DNA of 25,697 nt, from NCBI GenBank assembly GCA_036524155.1, contig DATDCV010000740.1:1-25697 (forward strand). The letters are read 5' to 3'. The DNA comes from DATDCV01 sp036524155. GTDB lineage: Bacteria > Verrucomicrobiota > Verrucomicrobiia > Limisphaerales > UBA8199. Below are positions 1 through 7,405 of this stretch, piece by piece. Position 1 is the stretch's first letter; the number at the start of each line of letters is the position of its first letter. The notes under the pieces were generated by a model, which searched no databases, was not told the origin of the DNA, and saw only the letters and a list, made by a program, of their open reading frames with translations. Position numbers and translations under genes: made by a program.

Positions 1-381
1 GATGGGGCCAACCCCGTCTGCGGATGTCAGCTATCGCTACTCACTCTCAAACCCTGACCTGCCCGCCGGCCGCGCGCCGGCTCAACGCAGCCTCTTCCGA
101 CGCTCTGTCTTTTACCCAAAAATGCCGGCTGCGTCAAGTTATCTCAAACCCACTCCCGGTGCGCGCAGCGCGTCTGCATGAAAGGGGTGGGGACGGCCTC
201 GTCCCCATCTGGAGCTGCTATCATTTCAACCAACGCAGGGACGAGGCCGTCCCCGCCCCCTTCTGAGGCTTCATGCATACGCGCTGTGAAAGCTATACCG
301 ACAGGTGAGGGCAAGCTTCCGTCCCGCAGCCTGACGCAATCTAAGGCACCGAGGCGTTGAAGCTTCCGGCGGCACACGCGA
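1..381. other. Gene-free stretch at left edge
   Basis: I see no convincing coding region here. The short open frames on both strands have mixed, arginine- and proline-rich translations that match no family I know and overlap one another. The only clear structure is the inverted repeat at 172-280. The last bases are the 3' flank of the leftward secreted-protein gene that ends at 382. Confidence 0.5.
172..280. repeat. Imperfect inverted repeat of paired GGGAC/GTCCC hairpins
   Basis: The 17 bases at 189-205 (GGGGACGGCCTCGTCCC) are the exact reverse complement of 238-254. Outside them the similarity continues imperfectly, with TGCATGAAAGGGG at 175-187 facing CCCCCTTCTGAGGCTTCATGCA at the far end. 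Each arm is also a small hairpin by itself (GGGGAC, six-base loop, GTCCCC). This design of two self-complementary arms in opposite orientation matches the elements at 7584 and 9569, although the bases differ. It is probably a REP/REPIN-like or miniature mobile element. Confidence 0.7.
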
Positions 382-1845
382 CTAAGGTGAGGCCAGGCGG
401 AAGAAAGCGTTTGGCCCTGCGATGGGGACCAGAGGCAGACTGCTGATTCCATCCCCGGGGATCTCGTTGGTGCTAATGACCGTCCAGTGGGTAAGGTCGG
501 TGCTCGTCAGGAGGCGAACAGAGTCCCCCGGCGTGGCGTAGATGCGGAATGTCAGACCGTCTGGACGCGAGCGGCTCACCGCCAGGACCGGGCCGGCCAG
601 ATACTGATAAGCACCGATATCAACCGCGGTGCCCACCCGCCGCGGAAACCCCCGTTGGTCAGCCGGCGGGGCGGAGGTGCTGTCTGCGGCGCCAATCGCC
701 GGGCTGCCGGGTAGCAGGGCCATAGTCGGCGTCGGCCCGCCGTTGTTGTTCAGTGGTCCAACCATGTCGTTGGTTTCGGCCAGGACCAGGTTGTGGCCGG
801 CGTCGGTGAAGACCGCCTCGGGCGTATTGGCAGCCAGGAGCGTGTTGACGAGCGCGGGGCCGGCAAGCGCAGGACCGCCCCCGAAGACGACATTCTGGAC
901 CAGCGTGCAATTGGTCAGCGCGCAATCGCCAGAAATGGCGGCGACCGCAGGGCCCGCAATACCCTGGGGCCCGGGAGAGCCGTAGACGATGTGGAACTGG
1001 CCCGAATACGGGTCAAACACGGCGTAGTTGCCGGCACCCCCACCGGGACCACCCATGCCGCCCGAGCCGGAATTGCCGACAAAAGTGCTGTTGACGATAG
1101 CCGCCGTTCCTGCGCTGAAAATTGCGCCGCCGTTGCCCGCGCCACCAGGGCCGCCGGGCCCGCCGTCCAAAGCGCCGGGTAACGGTGGCGGATCAAACGG
1201 GCCCGGCATTTGCCCGTGCGTCCCGCTGCCACCCACGCCGCCCATCGCCCGGTTGTTCACGAAAGTGCAAGCGTTCACGTTCAACCGGCCAAAGTTGCAG
1301 ATGGCGCCGCCATTCCCATTGCCCCCCGGTCCTCCCGTGTACATCAAACCCATCTGGCCTTGCGCCGTATTCTCAGAAAAGACGCAAGCGACAACGTTTA
1401 GCGTGCCATTATTCAAAACGCCTCCCCCAGAGAAGGCCCAGCCGCCTTGGATTGTCAGATTGGACAAAGTCAGCGTCACCTCCGGCGAAACCGAAAGCAC
1501 CTGCACGTAGCTGCCCCCGCGCAGGGTCACCGAGTGCCCCGTGCCGTCAAGCACTGTGTTGGTGGCGACATTGATGGTCCCGGAGAGGGCGAAGGTCCCG
1601 TCGCAGGCGATGACGATCCAACCCCCGTTCGTCATGGCCTGACGCAACGCCGGCTCGGAAGGCTCGGTCAGCACTGAGGTGGGGGTGGTTTGAGCAACGG
1701 ACCCGGCACCCAGGCCGAAGGTCAACGCCGCGCAGGCCAACCCGAGCGGGTGAGAGAAGCGGGCGCAGGCGAGCACTGGACGCTGTCGCCTGCGATTCAA
1801 ACTCCAGCAGAGTCCAATTCGCACAACGGAAAGGCGCGTCTTCAT
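382..1845 (-). CDS. Secreted choice-of-anchor Q / parallel beta-helix protein
   Basis: This gene encodes a probable surface or secreted protein of about 487 residues. I chose the ATG at 1845 because it is followed by a basic stretch and a hydrophobic segment ending in GAGSVAQ, which fits a signal peptide. A start at 1920 would add 25 residues with no clear role. The middle has repeats of the form GGAI-N-G-L-V-CTF-NN, typical of parallel beta-helix right-handed folds, with glycine- and proline-rich loops. Residues about 363-415 (NNNGGPTPTMALLPGSPAIG followed by DQRG and DIGAYQY) are the choice-of-anchor Q domain. The C-terminus resembles the short domain ending in FFRL common in secreted verrucomicrobial proteins. 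The substrate is unknown. Start choice is uncertain because neither site has a clear ribosome binding site. Confidence 0.8.
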   Translation of the reverse strand: MKTRLSVVRIGLCWSLNRRRQRPVLACARFSHPLGLACAALTFGLGAGSVAQTTPTSVLTEPSEPALRQAMTNGGWIVIACDGTFALSGTINVATNTVLDGTGHSVTLRGGSYVQVLSVSPEVTLTLSNLTIQGGWAFSGGGVLNNGTLNVVACVFSENTAQGQMGLMYTGGPGGNGNGGAICNFGRLNVNACTFVNNRAMGGVGGSGTHGQMPGPFDPPPLPGALDGGPGGPGGAGNGGAIFSAGTAAIVNSTFVGNSGSGGMGGPGGGAGNYAVFDPYSGQFHIVYGSPGPQGIAGPAVAAISGDCALTNCTLVQNVVFGGGPALAGPALVNTLLAANTPEAVFTDAGHNLVLAETNDMVGPLNNNGGPTPTMALLPGSPAIGAADSTSAPPADQRGFPRRVGTAVDIGAYQYLAGPVLAVSRSRPDGLTFRIYATPGDSVRLLTSTDLTHWTVISTNEIPGDGISSLPLVPIAGPNAFFRLASP

Positions 1846-2102
1846 AAGCGGAAAAAAGCAGTTGAGGCCTCGGGATCTTGAGCCGTGAAAGCCGCAGGCG
1901 CACGCAGTTTCCCCCGGCATCCGGGTTTGGGTTGAGCACCCAAACCGACCTCATCTGCCTCCCATGGCCATTTCAAGTCCATCTGACCAGGTTGTCCACG
2001 AAACCTGGCTCGCCTGAAGCTGCCGCTCACGAGTTCGCTGCAACTCGCTAGACAAGCTAACAAGAAACCCAAGCAAGCGACTTGTCAAGGCCCATTTACT
2101 TC

Positions 2103-2192
2103 CGGACCCCCGGGGAAACGCGGTAGTTACCCCGCCTGAGGATGAGCCCCACGACTGGGCAGCGGTCATCAAAAGGTAGCTCGAGCGCGGAG
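2103..2192 (+). pseudogene. Remnant of collagen-binding glycosidase tail, copy 1
   Basis: These 90 bases match 2714-2803 at 82 positions. In the frame that ends at the TAG at 2177-2179 they read as the last residues of a protein (TPPEDEPHDWAAVIKR), the same ending as the longer remnant downstream. No coding sequence of that protein is visible upstream, so only the extreme 3' end and about 13 bases of flank survive. The ending resembles the putative collagen-binding domain found at the C-terminus of DUF4038 (apiosidase-like) glycosidases. That family assignment rests mainly on the downstream copy. Confidence 0.55.
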
Positions 2193-2264
2193 AGGGTCGC
2201 GCCGTCAACTCCGTCACATCGGTCTGTCCTTGAAGACTGCGCAGTGGTACAGTAGGACCAGCAC

Positions 2265-2486
2265 ATGAACTACCAGTCCATCATCACCATGGAACCCGGT
2301 AAGCGCGGGGGGCGGCCCTGCATCCGCCGCATGCGTATCGCGGTGGCCGACGTTTTAGGCTGGCTTGCTGCCGGTATGACGCACCAAACCATCATCGCGG
2401 ATTACCCGGAGCTGACGGAGGAGGACATCCTGGCATGTCTCGCCTACGCTGCCGACCGTGAGCGTCGCCTCCAGACCGCTGCATGA
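2265..2486 (+). CDS. DUF433 family antitoxin
   Basis: A 73-residue DUF433 protein. The family is recognisable from GKRGGRPCIRRMRIAVADVL near residues 12-31, then a short helix-turn-helix-like region (GMTHQTIIADYPELTEEDI) and an ALAYAADRE-type end. DUF433 proteins usually act as the antitoxin and autorepressor of a two-gene module whose toxin is a PIN-like DUF5615 nuclease. The start ATG has AGGA seven bases upstream. The stop overlaps the start of a DUF5615 reading frame (ATGA), as expected for such modules. That toxin is cut after 17 codons, so this antitoxin now appears to be an orphan. Confidence 0.85.
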   Translation: MNYQSIITMEPGKRGGRPCIRRMRIAVADVLGWLAAGMTHQTIIADYPELTEEDILACLAYAADRERRLQTAA

Positions 2487-2536
2487 AGCTGCTGTTCGAC
2501 CAGAACCTCAATGCAACCTGTCTGGAAATCCTGTGA
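2483..2536 (+). pseudogene. Truncated DUF5615 PIN-like toxin, first 17 codons
   Basis: The frame opens with an ATG overlapping the antitoxin stop and encodes MKLLFDQNLN, the conserved N-terminus of DUF5615 PIN-like toxins, whose Asp is part of the predicted active site. Recognisable similarity stops after about ten residues and a TGA follows at 2534-2536. Family members are usually about 110-125 residues. The bases beyond are the tail of an unrelated glycosidase gene, so a deletion or recombination removed the rest of the toxin. Confidence 0.75.
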
Positions 2537-2562
2537 ACCTTAACACAGGACTCGTGTCACCG

Positions 2563-2790
2563 CTGTGCGCCGGGGCCGGGGACGAGTTGCGCCTGATCTA
2601 TTTGCTCGAACCGCGGGTGGTCGCGCTCAACGGTCTCCGGGCGGGAACGCCCTACCGGCTCGAGTGGTTCGACCCGGTGACTGGCGTTCGCCAGCCCGCA
2701 TCCCAATTGATCGCGGACACCCAAGGAAGCGCGGTAATCACCCCGCCTGAGGATGAGCCCCACGACTGGGCAGCGGTCATCAAAAAGTAG
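2563..2790 (+). pseudogene. C-terminal remnant of DUF4038-type glycosidase, copy 2
   Basis: About 75 codons survive. The translation has a beta-sandwich pattern: GDELRLIYLLEP, then LNGLRAGTPYRLEWFDPVTG, then ITPPEDEPHDWAAVIKK and a stop. YRLEWFDPVTG followed by a PP...DW ending is the signature of the putative collagen-binding domain (Collagen_bind_2) that closes apiosidase-like DUF4038 glycosidases. Nothing of the catalytic barrel is present. The open frame runs back to 2458 only by crossing the antitoxin gene out of frame, so that start is not real. Its last 90 bases duplicate the remnant at 2103. Confidence 0.65.
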
Positions 2791-2803
2791 CTCGCGCGCG
2801 GAG
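2714..2803 (+). repeat. Direct repeat partner of 2103-2192
   Basis: This 90-base segment matches 2103-2192 with eight mismatches and no gaps, offset by 611 bases. It covers the last codons of the glycosidase remnant, its stop codon and about 13 bases beyond. Most changes within codons are silent or conservative (Ser/Asn, Ile/Val, Lys/Arg). This suggests the copies diverged while still coding, then were brought together. The direct repeats bracket the DUF433/DUF5615 remnant. Confidence 0.8.
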
Positions 2804-2952
2804 CTCGGGGGATAGCTGGCAGAGGTCGGAGCGCGCAAGGCGGAGACCTGTTAACACCGCGAGTTATGAAAGTGAGGACTGACACCGGCATGAAAGATAA
2901 CCGTCTTTTTCTACGGTCCGACGCCGCAGCCCGCGACATTTTGTTTGGCATC

Positions 2953-3282
2953 CTACATCTCCTTCCAACTCTCGTTGAACGTTTCAAGGGTGACTGGGCG
3001 AGCGTGGTAGTTGCCCACTTTGAATAGTCCCGTGAACGAGATGTCCTGTATGGCATTCGTAAAATCTGATCCGAAAGGAGTGCCCCACGGACGATGAAGC
3101 GTGCCTTTAAGAATGCTCTTGTACTCGTTGGCGGGCGTAAACACGCTTTGCCTCAACCCGTCGTGTAATGATGCCGCCAAATCGCTTGCCAAAGCGAAGA
3201 AGAACCGGGGACTGAATGCTGGGGATCGGTCTCGCACTGCAAATGCTTCATTGAGAATGACGAGATATAGATCGGGGGGGAA
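2953..3282 (-). pseudogene. Orphan C-terminal gene fragment, unknown family
   Basis: On the minus strand an open frame from 3282 down to the TAG at 2953 encodes about 109 residues with a balanced, protein-like composition (for example PDLYLVILNEAFAV, then GTPFGSDFTNAIQDISFTGL, then TLETFNESWKEM). A TAG lies directly upstream next to a run of seven C (3274-3280 on the plus strand), and I could not extend the coding pattern in any frame beyond it. The only internal start is a GTG at 3237, giving 94 residues. I do not recognise the family. It may be the 3' end of a lost gene or a small real gene. Another possibility is a chance frame, because a 53-codon plus-strand frame overlaps its end. Confidence 0.35.
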
Positions 3283-3438
3283 CTATCTTTCTCACACTGC
3301 GGGAGCAAGGGGACCTGCGAAGTTGACCGGCGGAGATGTAGATAGTGAGTACACTTGCTGACGAAGCAATCCACTCGTACAGGAAAGGCGCGAGGTCGCC
3401 ACAAAGCAGACTCGACGTGGGGACACAATTTCTCCACA

Positions 3439-6400
3439 ATGATGCTGGCAACGAGCCAATTTCTTCGCGTGGCCAACCAAAAAATCAGTACAGTTGCACA
3501 AGAAGTCAGAGTCGCGGATGCGGTGGTTGTAATGGGAGCAGGCGTGTCGTTTGCCGCGGGAATGCCACTGGCCGGCCACCTTTCGCCGTTAGTATGGCAT
3601 GCGTTAGATTCCAGCCCCAATGCGCTAAGGACGCTCTGCGCCGATTTGGGAGTCGCGGTTGAAAACGCAAAGACGGTAATTGGCGACGATTCGGTCAAAA
3701 TCAACCGAGCGCTGGGTCACATCAAAAAGGACGAAACTGCCCTCCGGTGCTTCAAGCGGAGTTTTTGTGAGCTCAATAATAGTCGAGCCGCTATTCCCTC
3801 TGCGGCGCACAGTGCTCTCGCACGCTTGGTGCACACGCGTAAAGTGGTTGAGGTGGTCTCGTTTAATTGGGATACCTTGCTCGAATGCGGGTTCCGCCGA
3901 CAATTCGGGTTCGACATTAATGGCCAAGGGACCATCCTTTGGAAACCGCACGGTGACTGCAACGCTCCGGATGAGGAATGGGTGTTGCCTAACGAGGACG
4001 GCAGGATTCCTGTCATCCTTCTCGATCATGTTACCAATCTGGCAAATATTCGCCCCCGCGTTTTGGTCATTATTGGCTACTCTGAGGAGGATGAGGCGGT
4101 CGTGCGCAGGCTCATCGGGCCATTGGCGAATTGCTGGAGGGTTTTTCGAGTTGGTCCTTCTGCAAATGGCGAAGGCGCTATCACTTCGACAGCGGCAGAA
4201 GCATTGGAACAGCTTGCGGCTGAATTGGTGCAGACACCCTATTTTCCTGGGTGGTCGACTGTTATCTTCGACCAGCAGAGAGGTGTAGAAGCCGCCGTCG
4301 CTGGCGAACGGCTCGGCGCCGGAGATGTGCAAGCGTGTCCGCGACTACCCCACTATGTTTCAGCCTCGGAAAAGCTTTCGCTTTTGCATTTCGTGGAAGT
4401 TGCCGGTGAGTCTGGGTCGGGTAAATCAATTACGGTGTGGCAGCTCGCTTACGAATTTCATCGGCAAGGCTGGCAGGTGCTGCGCCTAGACGCCGCGAAA
4501 AACACTAACCAGGTGAGCGCCTTGGATACCCTCAAAGCCCAGACCTGGAAAACGGTCGCAGTAGTCGACGACAGTCAGATATTTTCCGCGGAATTGCTCG
4601 CGGAAATTCGCGCAACGGCGGGCAAAAACACCAAAGTAGTGTTCGGCACAACCGACGAGACAAGCGGGCGTCCAGAGGCTATCCGCGCAGCCACAAAAGC
4701 GGCGGTCGAGGTAATAGCAGATACTTTTCGAACAAAGCGCGCCACCGTTCTGCCGATCGTTCGTGAATTCGATCGTCACGTAGGCGATGGTTTCCTCGAT
4801 ACACCGATTGAAACGCGAATCGAGCAAGCATCGAAAGAGAAGACTCCCTGGATGTTTGCATATGTGTTGCGCGGCGGCTTCCGGCGGGTGCGCAGCTCGT
4901 TAGATGCAGCGCAGGACTTTCAGCAAGCAGACGTGTTGCTGCTGCTAATTGCAGCACGTCAACTGGCAACCCTTGATGCCGGTTCTTCAGTTTCGGACTT
5001 GATTCGAGATGCAAAACGATTCGGCAGGAACGAATCGTGGGTGCATTCTTCTCTCGCTCTGCTTACGAAACAGCGGTCAATCTTGAATACAGAAATCGTG
5101 CGGTGCCTGCATTTGCGGTCTGCCGCTTCAATCATCGAGGCTTCGCTCGAAACGCGAAAAGACCAGAGTTATGCAGACATTGTCTCCATCCTTCAGTTGA
5201 CGCTGAAAAATTTGTCCTTTCCACTACGCGGAATTTCTTGGCTACTTCGCTGCATTTGGCTGCCGCATTATGAGGTAATCGCCACTGCTGATATCGACTC
5301 GCTGCTCATTTCGCGTTGCTATGAGGCAAAGACTCGACTCGAGATTAGAGATGCATGCTTTGTGCTTGAACAGTTGCTTGGCCGACAGAGTGCGGGGACC
5401 TTGACGCATCTGTTAAGAAGCCCACACTTGCTTCGGTCGTGGATCCTTGAAGCGGACGTGAGTAATGCATATGCGGTCAGCCTCGTAATTAATAATCTGC
5501 ATAATAACTCGCATCGCTCGGCCAGTGACCTGATGGAGGCCCTCGATCCGAAACAGATCGCAGAGAAAATAGGCGCTGCATCGCCGGAGAGCGGGCGAGT
5601 GTGGGGCGACTTCACAAGTCGAGTCTGCGTGGCGGGAAGTGGCACATGGCGCACCGCAGTGGCGTCAAATCTGCCCCGTGATTTGATTCGCCACACGGTT
5701 GATGCCTTGGCAGCCAACGAATGTGAGGAACTTCCAGATTACATAGAGGGATTAGCTGGGTACGATTTTGATTTTGCACTGGAACTGTTGGAAAGAGCTG
5801 TGCCAAAATTGGCACAAGCTATTGGCGGGAATTCGCTGAAGACTTACCGCGAGCTACAAAACTTACCGCATTGGCTTCTCGGTGAAGGTCTGTTCATGGA
5901 CATGAAACCGACCAAGCGCCAGCGCTACATTTCCAAGGGGATATTTGATGGTTTAAACCCCTCCGAAGTCATCAAAGGAATCCTAACATGTCGATATGGG
6001 GATTGGGAATATTACGCGCGGCTTTTGGCCTGGGTTGATCGCGCACATTCCAAAAAGAGGCGCGCGATAGTGGAAGCGATGGACTGGGCAAAGCTTGATG
6101 AGGTCGTTTCGAGCCATTTCAGAAAACCTGGGCCTGAACTTGGCCTGTTGCTCGCCCGACTCGTTACAGACCAGAAGTCTGGCGAACCTGTTGCAGGTTG
6201 GCTATTCAAACACGCAAGGGAGATCAAGGAACTAAGTCCTCTGCTCGCTACCATCTCTCCTCAAACTGCCGTCGCCGTTCTCAACGAAGGCGGCACAATT
6301 AATTTGTCGTTGCATCATGGGTGGCTCTTGCATGCGCTCGCCATCGCGCGCATTGCGAGCCTTGATGAAAAAGCGGGCAGAAAAGTTGTGGAACAGAACA

Positions 6401-6696
6401 TTGCCCATATCGCAAAAGGCGTGACCGAACTCTCGTTGTGTGGTGGTATGTTGCGCCTCTTGGAACTCGTCGCCGAATTCCCGGGACTGTTGGACCAAGT
6501 TCTTGACGGAATTGACCTGAACCTCGCCAAGGAACGATGGCGAATGGCACTGACCGACCACCGGCCTGAGGAGCGAAAATCCGCTCGCGCAACGCTCGCA
6601 TTCGTCAGCGCTCGGGCCAAGGCGGAGGTTCGAGAACTAGCGAACGGCATGATTCGACAGCGCCGCTTTCGCAAGCGCGCAAGCAACGACAAATGA
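3439..6696 (+). CDS. SIR2-like NADase fused to P-loop NTPase, putative antiphage STAND protein
   Basis: A protein of about 1,085 residues. Residues about 30-270 are SIR2-like: GAGVS at 33-37 (nucleotide loop), FNWD with the conserved Asn at 143, KPHG with the likely catalytic His at 171, and VIIGYSEED near 211-218. A P-loop NTPase follows, with Walker A GESGSGKS at 323-330 and Walker B VAVVDD at 373-378. The remaining 600 or so residues are mostly helical, without recognisable enzymatic motifs, and would suit a ligand-sensing repeat region. Bacterial SIR2 effectors of this kind deplete NAD+ during phage infection, and SIR2-STAND fusions are known as Avs5. Whether this is Avs5 or a separate family cannot be settled here. 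The ATG at 3439 is preferred. A TTG at 3355 would add 28 residues. Neither has a good Shine-Dalgarno sequence. By eye its base composition is less GC-rich than neighbouring genes (one 60-base line at 5461 is 25/60 GC). Decayed toxin-antitoxin modules lie on both sides. Confidence 0.85.
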   Translation: MMLATSQFLRVANQKISTVAQEVRVADAVVVMGAGVSFAAGMPLAGHLSPLVWHALDSSPNALRTLCADLGVAVENAKTVIGDDSVKINRALGHIKKDETALRCFKRSFCELNNSRAAIPSAAHSALARLVHTRKVVEVVSFNWDTLLECGFRRQFGFDINGQGTILWKPHGDCNAPDEEWVLPNEDGRIPVILLDHVTNLANIRPRVLVIIGYSEEDEAVVRRLIGPLANCWRVFRVGPSANGEGAITSTAAEALEQLAAELVQTPYFPGWSTVIFDQQRGVEAAVAGERLGAGDVQACPRLPHYVSASEKLSLLHFVEVAGESGSGKSITVWQLAYEFHRQGWQVLRLDAAKNTNQVSALDTLKAQTWKTVAVVDDSQIFSAELLAEIRATAGKNTKVVFGTTDETSGRPEAIRAATKAAVEVIADTFRTKRATVLPIVREFDRHVGDGFLDTPIETRIEQASKEKTPWMFAYVLRGGFRRVRSSLDAAQDFQQADVLLLLIAARQLATLDAGSSVSDLIRDAKRFGRNESWVHSSLALLTKQRSILNTEIVRCLHLRSAASIIEASLETRKDQSYADIVSILQLTLKNLSFPLRGISWLLRCIWLPHYEVIATADIDSLLISRCYEAKTRLEIRDACFVLEQLLGRQSAGTLTHLLRSPHLLRSWILEADVSNAYAVSLVINNLHNNSHRSASDLMEALDPKQIAEKIGAASPESGRVWGDFTSRVCVAGSGTWRTAVASNLPRDLIRHTVDALAANECEELPDYIEGLAGYDFDFALELLERAVPKLAQAIGGNSLKTYRELQNLPHWLLGEGLFMDMKPTKRQRYISKGIFDGLNPSEVIKGILTCRYGDWEYYARLLAWVDRAHSKKRRAIVEAMDWAKLDEVVSSHFRKPGPELGLLLARLVTDQKSGEPVAGWLFKHAREIKELSPLLATISPQTAVAVLNEGGTINLSLHHGWLLHALAIARIASLDEKAGRKVVEQNIAHIAKGVTELSLCGGMLRLLELVAEFPGLLDQVLDGIDLNLAKERWRMALTDHRPEERKSARATLAFVSARAKAEVRELANGMIRQRRFRKRASNDK

Positions 6697-6957
6697 GATG
6701 CTCGGCCGCCTGCTTATCTGGCAATACATGGCGCCGGAGGGGGGCAGACCAGGTGGACCTAGGGCAGGGTCACACCGGGGCTGGTCAGACCGCAGGAACG
6801 TCCCCGCCGACCTTCTGTGGTTGCGTCGAGGTCAGAACAAAGCCCCGCCACAACTCACTCATTCGGCAAAGAAATTCTCGTCGTGAAATTCGTGTCAACT
6901 CGGTGCGGCCTTGGCGACGCGGATTGATTTAGGCGAGAAATCTGACAATCTGATTGT

Positions 6958-7188
6958 ATGCGAAAGACGAGTATCAGCGTGACGGAAGCCGCGCGCAATT
7001 TTGCCGATTGCGTCAACCGCGCGCATTATCAAAACGTCACCTTCGTTTTGCTCAAAAACGGCTCGCCCGTCGCCCGCCTGGTACCGGACAGCGAAAAGGT
7101 CTGTTTGGGCCGGGATCTGGCCGACGCGCTGGCCCATACTGACCTGACGGAAGATGAAGCCGCCGCCTGGCATCGTGATCTCCGTTGA
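6958..7188 (+). CDS. Phd/YefM-type antitoxin (prevent-host-death family), probably C-terminally shortened
   Basis: A 76-residue protein with the Phd/YefM pattern: ISVTEAARNFADCVNRA near the N-terminus, then VTFVLLKNGSPVARLVPD. The N-terminal half of this family binds DNA and represses its own operon, while the C-terminal tail neutralises the toxin. Here the protein stops soon after EDEAAAWHRDLR, where relatives I recall continue for a dozen or more residues. A VapC-type toxin fragment overlaps the end in another frame, so a deletion has probably removed the antitoxin tail together with the toxin's front half. It could still bind its operator. Confidence 0.8.
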   Translation: MRKTSISVTEAARNFADCVNRAHYQNVTFVLLKNGSPVARLVPDSEKVCLGRDLADALAHTDLTEDEAAAWHRDLR

Positions 7189-7405
7189 AGCCATTCTGGC
7201 GTCGTTGCCAATCATTCCTTACACCGAGCAAACGGCCTGCGAACACGCCCGGATTTGGGCGGAGTTGGAAACATCCGGCAGGATGATTGGATATTATGAT
7301 CTCATTATGGCCGCGACAGCTTTGGAACGCGGCAGCGAACTGGCCACGTTCAACCAGCGGCGTTTTTCACAAGTCAAGGGTCTCAAGGTTATCGAGCCGA
7401 AATGA
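7154..7405 (+). pseudogene. VapC PIN-domain toxin lacking its N-terminal half
   Basis: The homologous part begins around 7190 (VEAILASLPIIPYTEQ) and continues HARIWAELETSGRMIGYYDL, then IMAATALERGSELATFNQRRF and GLKVIEPK. This is the second half of a VapC-like PIN ribonuclease, including the Asp of the GYYDL motif. The first half, with the N-terminal catalytic Asp (usually in a LLDT or LLDTN motif) and the following Glu, is missing. Full-length members are about 130 residues. The ATG at 7154 is inside the antitoxin gene and gives a few unrelated residues first. Loss of two acidic active-site residues should leave it inactive. Confidence 0.75.

Noticed and set aside
1028..1510. Proline-rich plus-strand frame of 160 codons
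   Set aside because: It is the complement of the glycine-rich beta-helix gene on the minus strand; the proline runs mirror glycine codons.
2458..2562. Upstream part of the frame ending at 2790, starting in the DUF433 gene
   Set aside because: It overlaps the antitoxin gene in another frame and lacks family resemblance; only the part from about 2563 looks like real coding sequence.
2866..3027. Plus-strand frame of 53 codons beginning MKVRTDTGMKDNRLF
   Set aside because: Protein-like in places but overlaps the end of the longer minus-strand fragment and has no recognised family. I cannot decide between them and kept the longer one.
3153..3704. Minus-strand frame of 183 codons at the SIR2 start
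   Set aside because: Its translation is serine- and threonine-rich shadow of the SIR2 N-terminus and crosses the homopolymer region.
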